DNA of 61,462 bases from Terribacillus aidingensis (GCF_900215625.1 NZ_OBEK01000004.1:1-61462); one strand, 5' to 3'. Numbered from the stretch's first letter, positions 26,809 through 37,315 are shown. Numbers and translations are program-made. The notes: generated from the letters alone by a model not told the origin.

Positions 26809-27615
26809 GTGATGAATAAAAATATGAAATTAAAGAAATACAAAAAGTTATTTGAAAGACCTGTTCTTTATAAATATGGCTACGAGGTCAATAATACAAC
26901 GTACTATTTTGGTGTCTATAAGAGAGGTGTAAAGACTAGCGGGGCAGTAGTTATCAGTGACAAGGACGAAAAACTTGAGGATATAGAGGAAGCACTTATG
27001 AATCTGGTTAGACTTAATTTGTCATTAGATAACTTAAACAACACGCTAAATGAGACGTATTATAGAAAATTTGAAGATGTCAGATCTAATATTAGCTGTA
27101 TAGATCAACTTCTTACACAATCTGACATGGATGTAACTAAGGCTATTCGCTATAAACGGGCAAAGGAAGGGTTTTTAAATATTATCCAAGGTCAAGATGA
27201 GATAGTGAAAATTGGTAAGGAGTTCTTATCTTTTAAATCTGAGAGAGACAAGTATAATCAATATCTCAAGGGAGACCAAGATATTTTATTTAGTTTTCAG
27301 ACGCAACTAATCCTGATTCAAGTTGAAATAATGATTGGGATTCAAGATCGTTCTGACGATTTTAAGTTTGTTTCCGAGGATATTAAGAGAAATTATAAAA
27401 CTGAAATAAATAAACAGCAGCTTCAGTACTTCGAAACAGCATCTAAAAATAAGCCGGGTAAAGAAGATACAGAGAGAATTACTGAAGGTGCTAATGTGTA
27501 TGAAAATACTATTAATGAAACAAAACAACACATGAAAGAATACTACGATCAAGTTGTAAAAACTACCACCAACCAAATCAGAAACCAGCTTAGATATCCA
27601 AAAGGTTTGTCTTAA
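26809..27615 (+). CDS. hypothetical protein in the decayed cluster
   Basis: A 268-aa soluble, Lys/Glu-rich protein without membrane helices and with likely helical content (long N/Q/K/E stretches, about residues 60-260). I do not recognise it. It is intact, with GAGGAG 8 nt before a GTG start and an ATG one codon later. Base composition is more A+T-rich than the backbone genes. It lies between two pseudogenes, suggesting it belonged with them to one locus. Confidence 0.65.
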   Translation: MMNKNMKLKKYKKLFERPVLYKYGYEVNNTTYYFGVYKRGVKTSGAVVISDKDEKLEDIEEALMNLVRLNLSLDNLNNTLNETYYRKFEDVRSNISCIDQLLTQSDMDVTKAIRYKRAKEGFLNIIQGQDEIVKIGKEFLSFKSERDKYNQYLKGDQDILFSFQTQLILIQVEIMIGIQDRSDDFKFVSEDIKRNYKTEINKQQLQYFETASKNKPGKEDTERITEGANVYENTINETKQHMKEYYDQVVKTTTNQIRNQLRYPKGLS

Positions 27616-28258
27616 AAAGCAACACTAAAATTCTGAATCACAAGAAGAGATACAGGAACAGGAAAATGATGAGTAAACTGAGGAATAAACAATCCGAGTG
27701 GAGGACTTACCAGAAGTACCAGTTACTCTTGAAGAGTTGTTGAGTTATCCGGTCGGATAATTCTCAAGTATACCATAAGAAAATCATTCCTAAAGAGATT
27801 GAAAGTACGCTGGAAACGATTGATTTTCCAAAGCTCCCTGAGGAAGGAGAAGCCTCGAAGAAGATATTGCGGTTTGTTTTAAAGCATTACTTTACTTATT
27901 TGCTGAGGATTTTCCCCATCCTAACAGTGTGGCGGAGGAATGGACGGATGCTATTCAAGAGAACAGAATGGCAAGCGTGGACAGAGCCAAAACGATTAGG
28001 GACTATAACGGTGTTTGGTACGATAAGTACGTTCTTTTTACCAGTAATTATAAAGAAGTAGATAGCTATCTATCTAAACCGTGAGCAGCTTATGAATAAT
28101 AATCAGCTTTTGCAGTTGGCGAAATGAAAGATGAATATCTTGATACTGTATCCAAGTATAAGTCGCAAACATACGATGAGCTGTCTGCTATCAAAGATGC
28201 TCAAGAAGAAGAAGCTAGGAAGGAAATAGACGAATATGACGAGTCTCAATCCGAGTGA
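27616..28258 (+). pseudogene. vWA-type lipoprotein gene with internal deletion and frameshifts
   Basis: The 5' part reads LPEVPVTLEELLSYPVG near 27705, then FPKLPEEGEASKKILRF and, after a shift, DFPHPNSVAEEW near 27915. This resembles the region that precedes the von Willebrand A domain in a family of Bacillus lipoproteins. The 3' part (MASVDRAKTIRDYNGVWYDK, KDEYLDTVSKYKSQTYDEL) resembles their C-terminal region. The vWA core with its DxSxS motif is absent, so most of the gene is deleted. Confidence 0.5.
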
Positions 28259-28340
28259 GTGTTTTCTAGGCAAGAGATAAAAAAATAATCCTTAAAACGA
28301 TAAGTTTATATGAAGATGATTATCTGAGAAGAAATACTTG

Positions 28341-28375
28341 AGAGAGAAGGCAGCATCCACTGCCTTCTCTCTTTC
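28341..28375 (+). terminator. strong hairpin before the 28.4-kb membrane gene
   Basis: Perfect 13-bp stem AGAGAGAAGGCAG/CTGCCTTCTCTCT followed by TTTC. It closes the decayed transcription unit upstream. Confidence 0.75.
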
Positions 28376-28392
28376 ATGAAAGGATTAAAAAA

Positions 28393-29172
28393 ATGGTATA
28401 CATATTTGTATACGCAGCCTTGCTGCCGTTTTTTTATTATTTAATACGAGTAAAATCTGAAATGCTGGATGAAGATGTAAAGCAAATCAAGACGCATTTT
28501 TGGATTATTTTAGGTATTTACACTGTTGTTTTAATGGTCTGGCACATGTATTACCGCTTTAAGTATGAAGTGCCATTAGTTCACTTTGGTGGACCTTTAA
28601 TGATATTTGTAGGTTCCTTTGCAGGTGTTATTTTCTTATGTTTCTTAATTGCATTCTTTTTAATGACGAAGGGTCGCCCTAATAAAATACAACTATTTAA
28701 GGCTTCGTTTGGACCGAAACAATTCCAATTTATGCTTCCTGCTATGGGCATCACTTTTTTGGTTGGCTTTATATTGGGACTACCGTTAACCGAAAAAGCG
28801 AAGTATGGAGATGACTTACAATATGTTTATGATCAGTTTGCAGACACTGCTGCTGATGAAGCTATTTCAATTGTGTTTGTCAGTTCTGAAAAAGATTGTT
28901 ATGAAGATTGTGAGGATACGAAGTACGACACTTTATTGTATGTTAGAAATAATAAAGACGAAGATATTGATGTACGACTTCGGATGCAGTTTGCATTGGA
29001 ATCAGGCGATACATTAGAGGAATTCAAGCAATTTCGTTTAGAGGATTCCGCAATTGAACCAGTAGAATTTCATATAGACAGAGGGCCGTGGAATCCAGTT
29101 ACCATAAGAACAGATGAAAGAGTGGTCAATTACCGCTGGCAGCATCAATGGAGATCTGCAGAAGAAAGCTGA
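28393..29172 (+). CDS. hypothetical membrane protein
   Basis: A 259-aa protein with four helices in the first 140 residues and a hydrophilic C-terminal domain (about 140-259) that includes CYEDCEDTKYD. I do not recognise the family. The start has GAAAGGA at 9 nt. It is separated from the decayed cluster by a strong terminator and is convergent with lctP. Confidence 0.7.
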   Translation: MVYIFVYAALLPFFYYLIRVKSEMLDEDVKQIKTHFWIILGIYTVVLMVWHMYYRFKYEVPLVHFGGPLMIFVGSFAGVIFLCFLIAFFLMTKGRPNKIQLFKASFGPKQFQFMLPAMGITFLVGFILGLPLTEKAKYGDDLQYVYDQFADTAADEAISIVFVSSEKDCYEDCEDTKYDTLLYVRNNKDEDIDVRLRMQFALESGDTLEEFKQFRLEDSAIEPVEFHIDRGPWNPVTIRTDERVVNYRWQHQWRSAEES

Positions 29173-29197
29173 CGTTAAACAAACGTCAGCTTTATTT
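29165..29197. terminator. terminator between the membrane gene and lctP
   Basis: Stem AAAGCTGACGTT/AACGTCAGCTTT with a 5-nt loop, overlapping the stop of the plus-strand gene. Confidence 0.85.
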
Positions 29198-29202
29198 GTG
29201 CT

Positions 29203-30825
29203 TTATAAAAATAGCGACAATATAAATGTCAGGATACAAACAAATCCGGCCAGCAGCAGGCTGTACTTAATCGTCATATTAAACAATGCGGATTCATTTC
29301 CAGTTTCTTTTACCGCAGCAGTGGCAATGGCGATAGACTGTGGTGAGATTAGTTTGGCCATGACACCTCCGGCTGTATTGGCGGATAACAGCAGTGCGGA
29401 GCTGGTGCCGATCTGGCTGCCGGTAACAACTTGCAGCGTTCCGAACAGAGCGTTATTGCTGACAACAGAGCCTGTGATGAAGACACCAATCCAGCCGAGT
29501 ATCGGACTGAACAATGGGAACAGGCTGCCTGTTTTGGCTAAAGCCAAACCTATTGCGGCGCTTAGTCCGGCATAGTTTGATAGATTCGCAAACGCCATAA
29601 TAAAGCAAATAGTCAGGACGGGAATCCACAGTTCCTTGGCCGCTTCTTGCAATCCTCTACCTGCACAATTCCAGTTGATATTCCGGCTGAAAAGGCTAGT
29701 TAGGATGACAGCTGCTAAAATGGCCGTACCCGTTGCAGACACAAAGTCCAGTTTCAGAATGGCATCGATCGGTGTGTTTGTGACAGCAATTGGTGCAATT
29801 GTAACAACTTCTTGATGCAGGAATGGCATTTTTACATAAGCAATCCATCCTGTTAACGGTCCATCAGCTGCAAACAGCTGTTTAAAGAATGGTGCGCTCC
29901 ATAGGGCAATCACAAGCGTTAAGATATAGAACGGAGACCAAGCTTTCGCCACTTGTCCTATTGTATAACGTTGATCTTGTTCTTGAACTTCTGCCCCTTG
30001 TTCCCGGTAAATATGTTTTGGCTGCCATTTGCGCAGGAAGAGAGCAAGTACGCCCATGCTGATAAGTGCAGCACCTATATTGGCAAGTTCCGGACCAATA
30101 AAAATCATGGTTGCGGTTTGGATGATTGTATACGTACCACTTAGAACAAGCAGTGCTGGTAATGTTTCTTTGATGCCTTTAAATCCGTTCAGAATAAAGA
30201 CGAGCAGAAACGGAATAACAAAGCTGACTGGCGGTAACAGAAATGCCAGTGTTCGAGAAAGCTCCAAACTGCTGATTCCGCCAAGCTGGGCCCCCGTAAT
30301 AACCGGAATCCCGATAGCGCCGAAAGCACCGGATGCAGCGTTGGCGATTAAGCAAAGCCCCGCTGCTTTCAGCGGTTTGAAGCCGATCTGAGTGAGGAGG
30401 GCAGCGCTGATGGCAATTGGTACACCGAAGCCTGCTGCTCCTTCCAGAAATGCATTAAAGCTAAAACCAATTAATAAGAGCTGTAAGCGATGGTCTTGCG
30501 AAATACTAGCAATACTGCCTCGAATGACATCGAATTTACCAGATTTAACAGCGAGCTTATACAGCCAAACTGCCATAAGGACGATGTAGCCAATCGGCCA
30601 TAAGCCGTTGCCGAAACCAAGCACGATAGCAGATAATGCTTTTAGTGCAGGCATTTGGAAAACAAATACTGCTACTGCGAAGCTGATAACAAGTGTCAAT
30701 CCCGCAGCAAGTATTCCTTTCATCTTAAAAGCAGTCAAACCAACTAAGAAAAACAGAATCGGTAAAAATGCAACTAACGCACTAACATACTCATTTCCAA
30801 ATGGGTTGTAAGCTTGCATCCACAT
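29203..30825 (-). CDS. lctP: L-lactate permease LctP
   Basis: A 540-aa permease of the LctP family with about 13 helices. Recognisable blocks are [19 protein letters not shown] at the N-terminus, [20 protein letters not shown] near residue 130 and [20 protein letters not shown] near residue 455. It lies 31 nt downstream of ldh on the same strand, forming an ldh-lctP operon as in B. subtilis. In that operon lactate made in fermentation is exported or exchanged, and Rex controls both genes. Confidence 0.94.
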   Translation of the reverse strand: MWMQAYNPFGNEYVSALVAFLPILFFLVGLTAFKMKGILAAGLTLVISFAVAVFVFQMPALKALSAIVLGFGNGLWPIGYIVLMAVWLYKLAVKSGKFDVIRGSIASISQDHRLQLLLIGFSFNAFLEGAAGFGVPIAISAALLTQIGFKPLKAAGLCLIANAASGAFGAIGIPVITGAQLGGISSLELSRTLAFLLPPVSFVIPFLLVFILNGFKGIKETLPALLVLSGTYTIIQTATMIFIGPELANIGAALISMGVLALFLRKWQPKHIYREQGAEVQEQDQRYTIGQVAKAWSPFYILTLVIALWSAPFFKQLFAADGPLTGWIAYVKMPFLHQEVVTIAPIAVTNTPIDAILKLDFVSATGTAILAAVILTSLFSRNINWNCAGRGLQEAAKELWIPVLTICFIMAFANLSNYAGLSAAIGLALAKTGSLFPLFSPILGWIGVFITGSVVSNNALFGTLQVVTGSQIGTSSALLLSANTAGGVMAKLISPQSIAIATAAVKETGNESALFNMTIKYSLLLAGFVCILTFILSLFL

Positions 30826-30856
30826 AACATGCTCATCTCTTTTCTGATGGATTAAA

Positions 30857-31816
<960 letters not shown>

Positions 31817-31840
31817 TCATCACCTTTGTTAGAATTTATT

Positions 31841-31858
31841 ATGTGAATAATTTCACAT
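31841..31858. promoter_or_regulatory. Rex operator 1 in the ldh promoter
   Basis: ATGTGAATAATTTCACAT is a perfect inverted repeat that fits TTGTGAA-N4-TTCACAA with only the outer bases changed. It lies just downstream of the -10 box (TATAAA on the minus strand, 31861-31866). Confidence 0.85.
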
Positions 31859-31872
31859 TCTTTATATTTGTA

Positions 31873-31890
31873 TTGTGCAATACTTCACAA
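31873..31890. promoter_or_regulatory. Rex operator 2 in the ldh promoter
   Basis: TTGTGCAATACTTCACAA differs at one position from the Rex consensus. It covers the -35 hexamer TTGTGA (minus strand, 31885-31890), which is 18 bp from the -10 TATAAA. Confidence 0.85.
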
Positions 31891-31960
31891 ACTTTAGCAA
31901 GCCCTATGTATTGAATAAATTGTGAACAAATGGAATAGGTTTCTTAGAGGGGGTTTTTCG

Positions 31961-32053
31961 ATGTTTACGATGCTGTTTGCATTCGGTATCTTCATCTTAA
32001 TTTTCTTCTTCGCAGCCATTCGTACCGTCATAGAGAGAAGAAATGATGAATAG
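31961..32053 (+). CDS. 30-aa single-helix membrane peptide
   Basis: Reads MFTMLFAFGIFILIFFFAAI followed by a charged tail. AGAGGGGG lies 6 nt before the ATG, a strong ribosome site. It is divergent from ldh and 54 nt upstream of the HpaB-like gene, so the two may share a transcript. Function unknown. Confidence 0.6.
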   Translation: MFTMLFAFGIFILIFFFAAIRTVIERRNDE

Positions 32054-32107
32054 AAAATTTTAGTATTGGCACAAACAGAACGCGTTATGCGATGGAGGTG
32101 AAGGTTC

Positions 32108-33538
32108 GTGTCAGTCAGAACTGGCGATATGTACCTTAGCAGTATTAATGCAATGCAAACCAATGTGTTATATGGTAAATCTTTAATAGATAAGCCTTTC
32201 TCTAAACATGCTGCTTTTCGGGGTGTTATGCGCTCGCAAGCAGAATTGTACGATTTGCAGCACAAAAAATCACACATAGATATACTGACATGTAAAGATG
32301 CCGATACTGGCGAGCGTTTTGGTCTTTCCTATCTGCAGCCGAAAACAAAAGAAGATAACAAACGCCGAGGCAAGATGATAAAATGCTGGGCTGATCAAAC
32401 ACACGGTATGCTCGGAAGAAGTCCTGATTATATGAATACCGTCCTAGCGGCATTTGCCGCGTCTGCTGGTTTATTAGAAGGAAAAGAAAAATGTTTTCCG
32501 GATCATTTACGCCATTATTATGCGTATGTAAAACATCATGATTTGGCAATGACCCATACATTCATTGATCCTCAAGTAAACAGAGGCGACTTTTATTGTG
32601 AACAAGAAGATGAACCTATTGGGGCAACAGTGATAGACCGCAATGAAGAAGGCATTATCGTTCAAGGGGCTAAGTTGCTGGCAACACAAGGCGGAATTAC
32701 GGATGAACTGGTTGTCATGTCGGCTGCTGGTTTCAAACGTGACAGAGCATTCGCTTTTGCTATTCCGAGCAACACGGACGGACTGACATTTGTAGCGAGA
32801 GAAACATTTGCTGCAGGAAAAAGCAGAGCTGAATATCCGCTTAGTGCCAGATATGAAGAAACAGACACGATTGTCATATTTGATAAGGTGCTCGTACCTT
32901 GGGAGCGTGTTTTTTATTATGATAATGTCATGGCAGCAAATAGCTTTAAACAAGAAAGCAGCTTTGCCGCATTATCCTTACATCAAGTATTAATACGCCG
33001 AATCGCTAAGTTGGAATTTGTCATTGGTATTGTGCAGTCACTTATAGAGGAAATAAATATAGCTGAATACCAGCACGTACAAGAAAAAGCAGCAAACCTT
33101 CTCATTTTACTAGAGGTGCTGCAAGCGCTTCTGCAGCAAGCAGAAGATAATGCAGCGCCAGACTATTGGGGCACTTGCTGTCCGGATCTAAAACTGCTGC
33201 AAGTTGCATCTAATCTATTTGCACGTCAATCCCCTACAATCGCACCGATTATCCAGCAGCTAGGTGCAAGCGGATTGATGAGCATTCCGCCATTGCAAGC
33301 ATTTTCTTCAGAACAAAAAGCCGATCTGAATCATTATCTTCAAGGCTCATCGAGGAAAGGGAAAGATCGCGTAAAACTATTCCGGCTGGCTTGGGACTTT
33401 GCTATGTCTTCTTTTGGGACACGAGAGGCGCTGTACGAGTATTTCTTCTTTGGAGATCCAGTCCGGCTGACAAGTCAGTTTTACGGGTCATTTGATTTGC
33501 AGCCATATACGAAGAAAATAGATGATTTGTTAAAGTGA
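32108..33538 (+). CDS. 4-hydroxyphenylacetate 3-hydroxylase (HpaB)-family monooxygenase
   Basis: A 476-aa protein of the two-component FAD-dependent monooxygenase family (acyl-CoA-dehydrogenase fold). It has the blocks MIKCWADQTHGMLGRSPDYMN near residue 95, LAMTHTFIDPQVNR, and IFDKVLVPWERVFYY near residue 260. Such enzymes hydroxylate phenols using reduced FAD from a separate reductase. No reductase gene is nearby. GTG start with GGAGGTGA. Substrate in this organism unknown. Confidence 0.87.
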   Translation: MSVRTGDMYLSSINAMQTNVLYGKSLIDKPFSKHAAFRGVMRSQAELYDLQHKKSHIDILTCKDADTGERFGLSYLQPKTKEDNKRRGKMIKCWADQTHGMLGRSPDYMNTVLAAFAASAGLLEGKEKCFPDHLRHYYAYVKHHDLAMTHTFIDPQVNRGDFYCEQEDEPIGATVIDRNEEGIIVQGAKLLATQGGITDELVVMSAAGFKRDRAFAFAIPSNTDGLTFVARETFAAGKSRAEYPLSARYEETDTIVIFDKVLVPWERVFYYDNVMAANSFKQESSFAALSLHQVLIRRIAKLEFVIGIVQSLIEEINIAEYQHVQEKAANLLILLEVLQALLQQAEDNAAPDYWGTCCPDLKLLQVASNLFARQSPTIAPIIQQLGASGLMSIPPLQAFSSEQKADLNHYLQGSSRKGKDRVKLFRLAWDFAMSSFGTREALYEYFFFGDPVRLTSQFYGSFDLQPYTKKIDDLLK

Positions 33539-33566
33539 AAAGGCCCTCTATGTCGGGGTCTTTTCG
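33538..33566 (+). terminator. terminator after the HpaB-like gene
   Basis: Stem AAAAGGCCC/GGGGTCTTTT with an 8-nt loop, starting in the stop codon. Confidence 0.7.
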
Positions 33567-33706
33567 TTTGCAATGAAAAGCTGATAGCTGGAAAAGCATG
33601 TATTGTATCGTGTTTGAAACAACAGTATGATTTAAAATAAGGATACATTTTCCAAGTGTTGCTATTTTGGAAAGCAAGCAGACTTAAAACAGAGAGAGGG
33701 AAGCAT

Positions 33707-34195
33707 ATGATCATGGTAAGTGCGTGTCTCGCTGGCAAACCCGTTCGTTATAATGGAACAGCTGCCAACGATACAATCATAGAACAACTTATTGCGGAGA
33801 GAAAAGCAATCAGCGTATGTCCGGAATTACTTGGCGGCTTTCTCACACCGAGAGAACCTGCGGAAATTGTTGGAGGAAGCGGATACGATGTGTTAGATGG
33901 GACAGCTAAAGTAGTGGAGTATTCAGGTACAGACGTGACGGACAGGTACATAGAAGGAGCAGCGCGTGCACTAGCTATTGCGAACGAAAATAAGGTTGAC
34001 CTGGTTGTGTTAAAAGAGAACAGCCCCTCCTGCGGAAGTTCCTTTATTTATGATGGCACTTTCCAAGGCCAGAAGCAGGCTGCTGCCGGCGTGACAACAG
34101 CGATGTTCAGGCGTGCTGGAATCCGTGTGATTTCCGAAGCAGAGCTGGGGGAGAAACAGGAAATAATGAAACTAGGATTAGGAAACATACAATGA
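33707..34195 (+). CDS. DUF523-family protein
   Basis: A 162-aa protein with MVSACLAGKPVRYNG at the N-terminus, VCPELLGGFLTPREPAEI near residue 40 and LKENSPSCGSS near residue 105. All are DUF523 signatures, with conserved cysteines that suggest metal or sulfur binding. The frame is open 17 codons upstream; ATG 33707 has GAGAGAGGG. It overlaps the following kinase by ATGA. Confidence 0.88.
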   Translation: MIMVSACLAGKPVRYNGTAANDTIIEQLIAERKAISVCPELLGGFLTPREPAEIVGGSGYDVLDGTAKVVEYSGTDVTDRYIEGAARALAIANENKVDLVVLKENSPSCGSSFIYDGTFQGQKQAAAGVTTAMFRRAGIRVISEAELGEKQEIMKLGLGNIQ

Positions 34196-34707
34196 AACGA
34201 ATTGCCATCGTTGGTTCAAGTGGATCAGGAAAATCTGTCTTAGCTAGGAGACTTGGGGAAATTCTGCAGATGGAAGTCTGGCATTTAGACGCAATCCTGT
34301 GGAAGCCGGATTGGGTTTTAACGCCCAGAGACGAACAAAAACAGATTCAACAGCAGCTAGTAAGCAAAGACAGTTGGATAATTGATGGTGACTATAATAG
34401 TACGCTGGATATTCGGCTCAAGGCAGCGGATACGATTATTTTCTTGGATATGCCCCGGATGCTTTGTGTGTACAGAGTGTTAAAGCGGCGCCTGATGTAC
34501 CATAATCGCTCCCGGCCAGATATGCAGGAAGGGTGCAAGGAAAAAATAGATATGGCGTTTCTTCAATGGGTTTGGCAATATCCGATATCCAAACGTCCAG
34601 GTATGTTGGAAAAGCTTGAAATACTAGCTCAAAATAAGCAAGTAATCATATTGAATAGTTCTAGAGAAGTCGAAAAATATGTAGATGAAATGAAAAGCCC
34701 AGTGTAA
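34192..34707 (+). CDS. P-loop kinase of the DNA topology modulation (FlaR) family
   Basis: A 171-aa adenylate-kinase-like protein with Walker A GSSGSGKSVLARRLG. The FlaR-type blocks EVWHLDAILWKPDW, WIIDGDYNST and RRLMYHNRSRPDM follow. The family name dates from an early genetic observation; the biochemical role is probably a small-molecule kinase. Translation is coupled to the DUF523 gene. Confidence 0.83.
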   Translation: MKRIAIVGSSGSGKSVLARRLGEILQMEVWHLDAILWKPDWVLTPRDEQKQIQQQLVSKDSWIIDGDYNSTLDIRLKAADTIIFLDMPRMLCVYRVLKRRLMYHNRSRPDMQEGCKEKIDMAFLQWVWQYPISKRPGMLEKLEILAQNKQVIILNSSREVEKYVDEMKSPV

Positions 34708-34763
34708 ACGTACCTCTACAGTTGTTATATAAAGTTCTGCCTTAGTGAAAGGAGTCTGTTTAA

Positions 34764-35237
34764 GTGGACTGCAAAACAAACGTCATGCGCCTTCTAGATC
34801 AAAAGAAAATATCCTATGACGATTACTGCTATGCTGATACCGATGCGATTAGCGGTATAGACGTTGCTGAGGTATTAGGTCAGAATCCCGCCCGTGTGTT
34901 TAAGACGCTCGTTACGGTCAGCAAAACAGGACAGCATTATGTATTTGTTATTTCAGTGCAGAAAGAGTTGGACTTAAAGCGGGCAGCAGCAAGTGTTGGA
35001 GAGAAATCGGTGCGGATGCTGCCAGCTAAGGAATTGCTTCCGCTGACAGGTTACGTTCATGGAGGGTGTTCGCCTATCGGAATGAAGAAAAATTTCCTCA
35101 CTGTCCTGGATGTATCTGCACAAGCCTTTGAAAGCATCATTTTTAGTGCGGGTAAAGTCGGGTATCAGGTGGAGCTTGCGCTGGCTGATCTTGCAAAAGT
35201 TGTTCCGCATAAATTAGCTGCAATAAGTATGGAATAA
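34764..35237 (+). CDS. YbaK/EbsC Cys-tRNA(Pro) deacylase
   Basis: A 157-aa trans-editing protein with VFKTLVTVSKTGQHYVFVI near residue 35 and GYVHGGCSPIGMKK near residue 95, the YbaK signature. It hydrolyses Cys mischarged on tRNA-Pro. The start is GTG with AAAGGAG 9 nt upstream. It probably has its own promoter in the 56-nt gap behind the kinase gene. Confidence 0.9.
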   Translation: MDCKTNVMRLLDQKKISYDDYCYADTDAISGIDVAEVLGQNPARVFKTLVTVSKTGQHYVFVISVQKELDLKRAAASVGEKSVRMLPAKELLPLTGYVHGGCSPIGMKKNFLTVLDVSAQAFESIIFSAGKVGYQVELALADLAKVVPHKLAAISME

Positions 35238-35240
35238 GGT

Positions 35241-35274
35241 TTCTGCTTTCTAAAAAGAGCAGAAGTCTTTTTAT
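35241..35274 (+). terminator. weak terminator after ybaK
   Basis: Seven-bp stem TTCTGCT/AGCAGAA with a 10-nt loop, then TCTTTTTATTT. Between here and 35457 I find no FMN riboswitch motif, which is notable for riboflavin-type genes downstream. Confidence 0.6.
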
Positions 35275-35457
35275 TTCTCCTTTTGGCTTTTCGGTGTATA
35301 GTTAGCACATCATCTTTAAAAGTAAGACAATCTAAGCCCATCTGCTTCAAAGAATGCATCTGTCATACTATGATAGAAGAAGAATACAGACAGGTGGACT
35401 TGTGCCTACATAAATCCAATTAATTCTACGTACACTGATAAAAAAGGAGAAAGATTG

Positions 35458-36213
35458 ATGACGGATATGAGATTAGAATCGAAGGCTATTTCGATATTAA
35501 AAGATAAAATAGAACTTATTCCTACAGCAGAGGGAGCCATTTATCTTGTTGGGCCCATTAAACTGCCTGTGAGTCTGTATGGAGAGACAGTAACATTCCA
35601 GTGGTATTGCTGGCTGAATTGCAGGGAAGTAGCCAAAGACTATGAAGAAATTATTCATAAGCTATCGGATATGAATTTAGCTGAAATGCAGCAATCTAGT
35701 GTGCTTGTTTATGGTGATTTTGCTGAAGCGGAAGATGCGCTGATCCGAATGCATTCCATCTGCCATACAGGTGATATTTTCGGCAGTAAACGCTGTGACT
35801 GCGGTTTTCAGCTGAAGCAGTCTATGCAGAAGATCGTTGAGCACGGCGCGGGTGCTTTGTTCTACCTGGCTAACCACGAAGGACGCGGTATTGGCTTGTT
35901 CAGCAAGGCAATGGCCTACATTCTGCAGGAAAATGACTACGACACAGTGGAAGCAAACCAAGCTCTCGGCTTTGTAGATGATTCCCGAGATTATACAGAT
36001 GCAATTCAAGTGCTGAAGGCATTGCGAACAAAGCCAGTAACATTGATGACGAACAATCCGCGAAAGCTGGCAGCGATGGAACAGGCAGGCATGCAGTTAT
36101 CCGGCCGTGCGGCGCTTTGGGGAGATGTATCCGAATATAACGAGAACTATCTTAAAACAAAAATCGTTCGTTCAGGTCACCTTGGCGATGAGGAGATTTG
36201 CAGCAATGACTGA
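35458..36213 (+). CDS. ribA: GTP cyclohydrolase II (RibA-type)
   Basis: A 251-aa enzyme that opens GTP to 2,5-diamino-6-ribosylamino-pyrimidinone phosphate. The zinc-binding pattern is complete (SICHTGDIFGSKRCDCGFQL near residue 100), with NHEGRGIGL and TNNPRK following. There is no DHBP synthase (RibB) domain, unlike the usual bifunctional Bacillus RibA; instead an 80-residue N-terminal extension is present. It overlaps ribD by 8 nt and is followed by a HAD phosphatase gene, so the three genes form an operon covering GTP to ribitylaminouracil. The name marks the activity, not proof that this is the main riboflavin gene. Confidence 0.88.
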   Translation: MTDMRLESKAISILKDKIELIPTAEGAIYLVGPIKLPVSLYGETVTFQWYCWLNCREVAKDYEEIIHKLSDMNLAEMQQSSVLVYGDFAEAEDALIRMHSICHTGDIFGSKRCDCGFQLKQSMQKIVEHGAGALFYLANHEGRGIGLFSKAMAYILQENDYDTVEANQALGFVDDSRDYTDAIQVLKALRTKPVTLMTNNPRKLAAMEQAGMQLSGRAALWGDVSEYNENYLKTKIVRSGHLGDEEICSND

Positions 36214-37315
36214 GCATACGTTTTATATGGACTTGGCCTTGCAAAACGCACGAGCGATGAAAGGGCAGACAGATCCAAACCCATTAGTTGGATCTGTGAT
36301 TGTGAATGATAATCGCATCGTCGGAATTGGTACGCATTTAAAAGCTGGAGAACCTCATGCGGAGATTCATGCTATCCGAATGGCAGGAGAACAGGCAAAA
36401 GGCGGGACAATTTATGTCACGCTTGAGCCTTGCTCCCACTATGGCAGAACTGGTCCATGTGCCGTAGCGATTAAGGAAGCAGGGATTAAAAAAGTGGTCA
36501 TCGCAACGCTTGATCCGAATCCGCTTGTGGCTGGGAACGGGGTAAAAATTCTGGAGGAAGCCGGCATAGAAGTGATTATCGGCGTGCGGGAGGAAGAAGC
36601 TCGCCAGATGAACGAAGTGTTTAATAAATTTATCGTCGAAAAAAAGCCGTTTATTACGCTAAAGGCGGGGACAACATTGGACGGTAAAATTGCGACGCAT
36701 ACATTGGACAGCAAATGGATTACTTCCGCTGCTTCCAGACGAGATGTTCACCAGCTGCGTCATGAAAACATGGCTATCCTTGTTGGTGTGAACACCGTGA
36801 TTGAAGACGACCCCGAGCTGACAGCCAGAATACCAAACGGACGTCATCCGCTGCGCATCGTACTCGATTCCACACTTAGAATTTCGCTGGACAGCAAAGT
36901 AGTCACAGACAAATTGGCGGATACTTGGATTTTTACAACTCAGCAGGCAGCCAGTGAAAAGGAACAGACGCTCATTAATAAAGGGATAAAGGTATTCCGT
37001 ACAAGCGGCAGCAGTCGTGTCGATGTGATGGAAGTGGTAAATATATTAGGAGAACAGCTTATTTCTTCGGTGTTAATTGAAGGAGGAGGCAGCGTACACG
37101 CTTCTTTCTTGGAGCAGCATCTCATCGACAAAGTCGTGCTGTATTTCGCACCTAAACTAATCGGCGGTAAAGCTGCACCTACTTTCCTGGAAGGAACGGG
37201 CTTTGCGAAAATGGCGGACGCGGTTGATTTGGATCATACAGACATCATTAAAATTGGACAGGACTTTAAGTTCATCGGCTATCCGCAGTACCGCAAAGGA
37301 GGAGAGATATTTTGA
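36206..37315 (+). CDS. ribD: bifunctional pyrimidine deaminase/reductase (RibD-type)
   Basis: A 369-aa protein with an N-terminal cytidine-deaminase-like zinc domain (PHAEIHAI, then LEPCSHYGRTGPC, residues about 50-85) and a C-terminal reductase domain (TLDGKIATHTLDSKWITS, VLIEGGGSVHASF). It converts the GTP cyclohydrolase II product to the ribitylamino-uracil phosphate. Start at ATG 36206 with GAGGAG; the frame stays open 33 codons upstream inside ribA. It overlaps ribA and the downstream phosphatase gene. Confidence 0.92.
   Translation: MTEHTFYMDLALQNARAMKGQTDPNPLVGSVIVNDNRIVGIGTHLKAGEPHAEIHAIRMAGEQAKGGTIYVTLEPCSHYGRTGPCAVAIKEAGIKKVVIATLDPNPLVAGNGVKILEEAGIEVIIGVREEEARQMNEVFNKFIVEKKPFITLKAGTTLDGKIATHTLDSKWITSAASRRDVHQLRHENMAILVGVNTVIEDDPELTARIPNGRHPLRIVLDSTLRISLDSKVVTDKLADTWIFTTQQAASEKEQTLINKGIKVFRTSGSSRVDVMEVVNILGEQLISSVLIEGGGSVHASFLEQHLIDKVVLYFAPKLIGGKAAPTFLEGTGFAKMADAVDLDHTDIIKIGQDFKFIGYPQYRKGGEIF

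Noticed and set aside
29953-30811. Plus-strand frames inside lctP
   Set aside because: Shadows of the permease gene on the opposite strand; no signals for expression.
35275-35457. FMN riboswitch expected before ribA-ribD
   Set aside because: I looked for the RFN core (AGGATATTCGGGGCAGGG-type) and did not find it.
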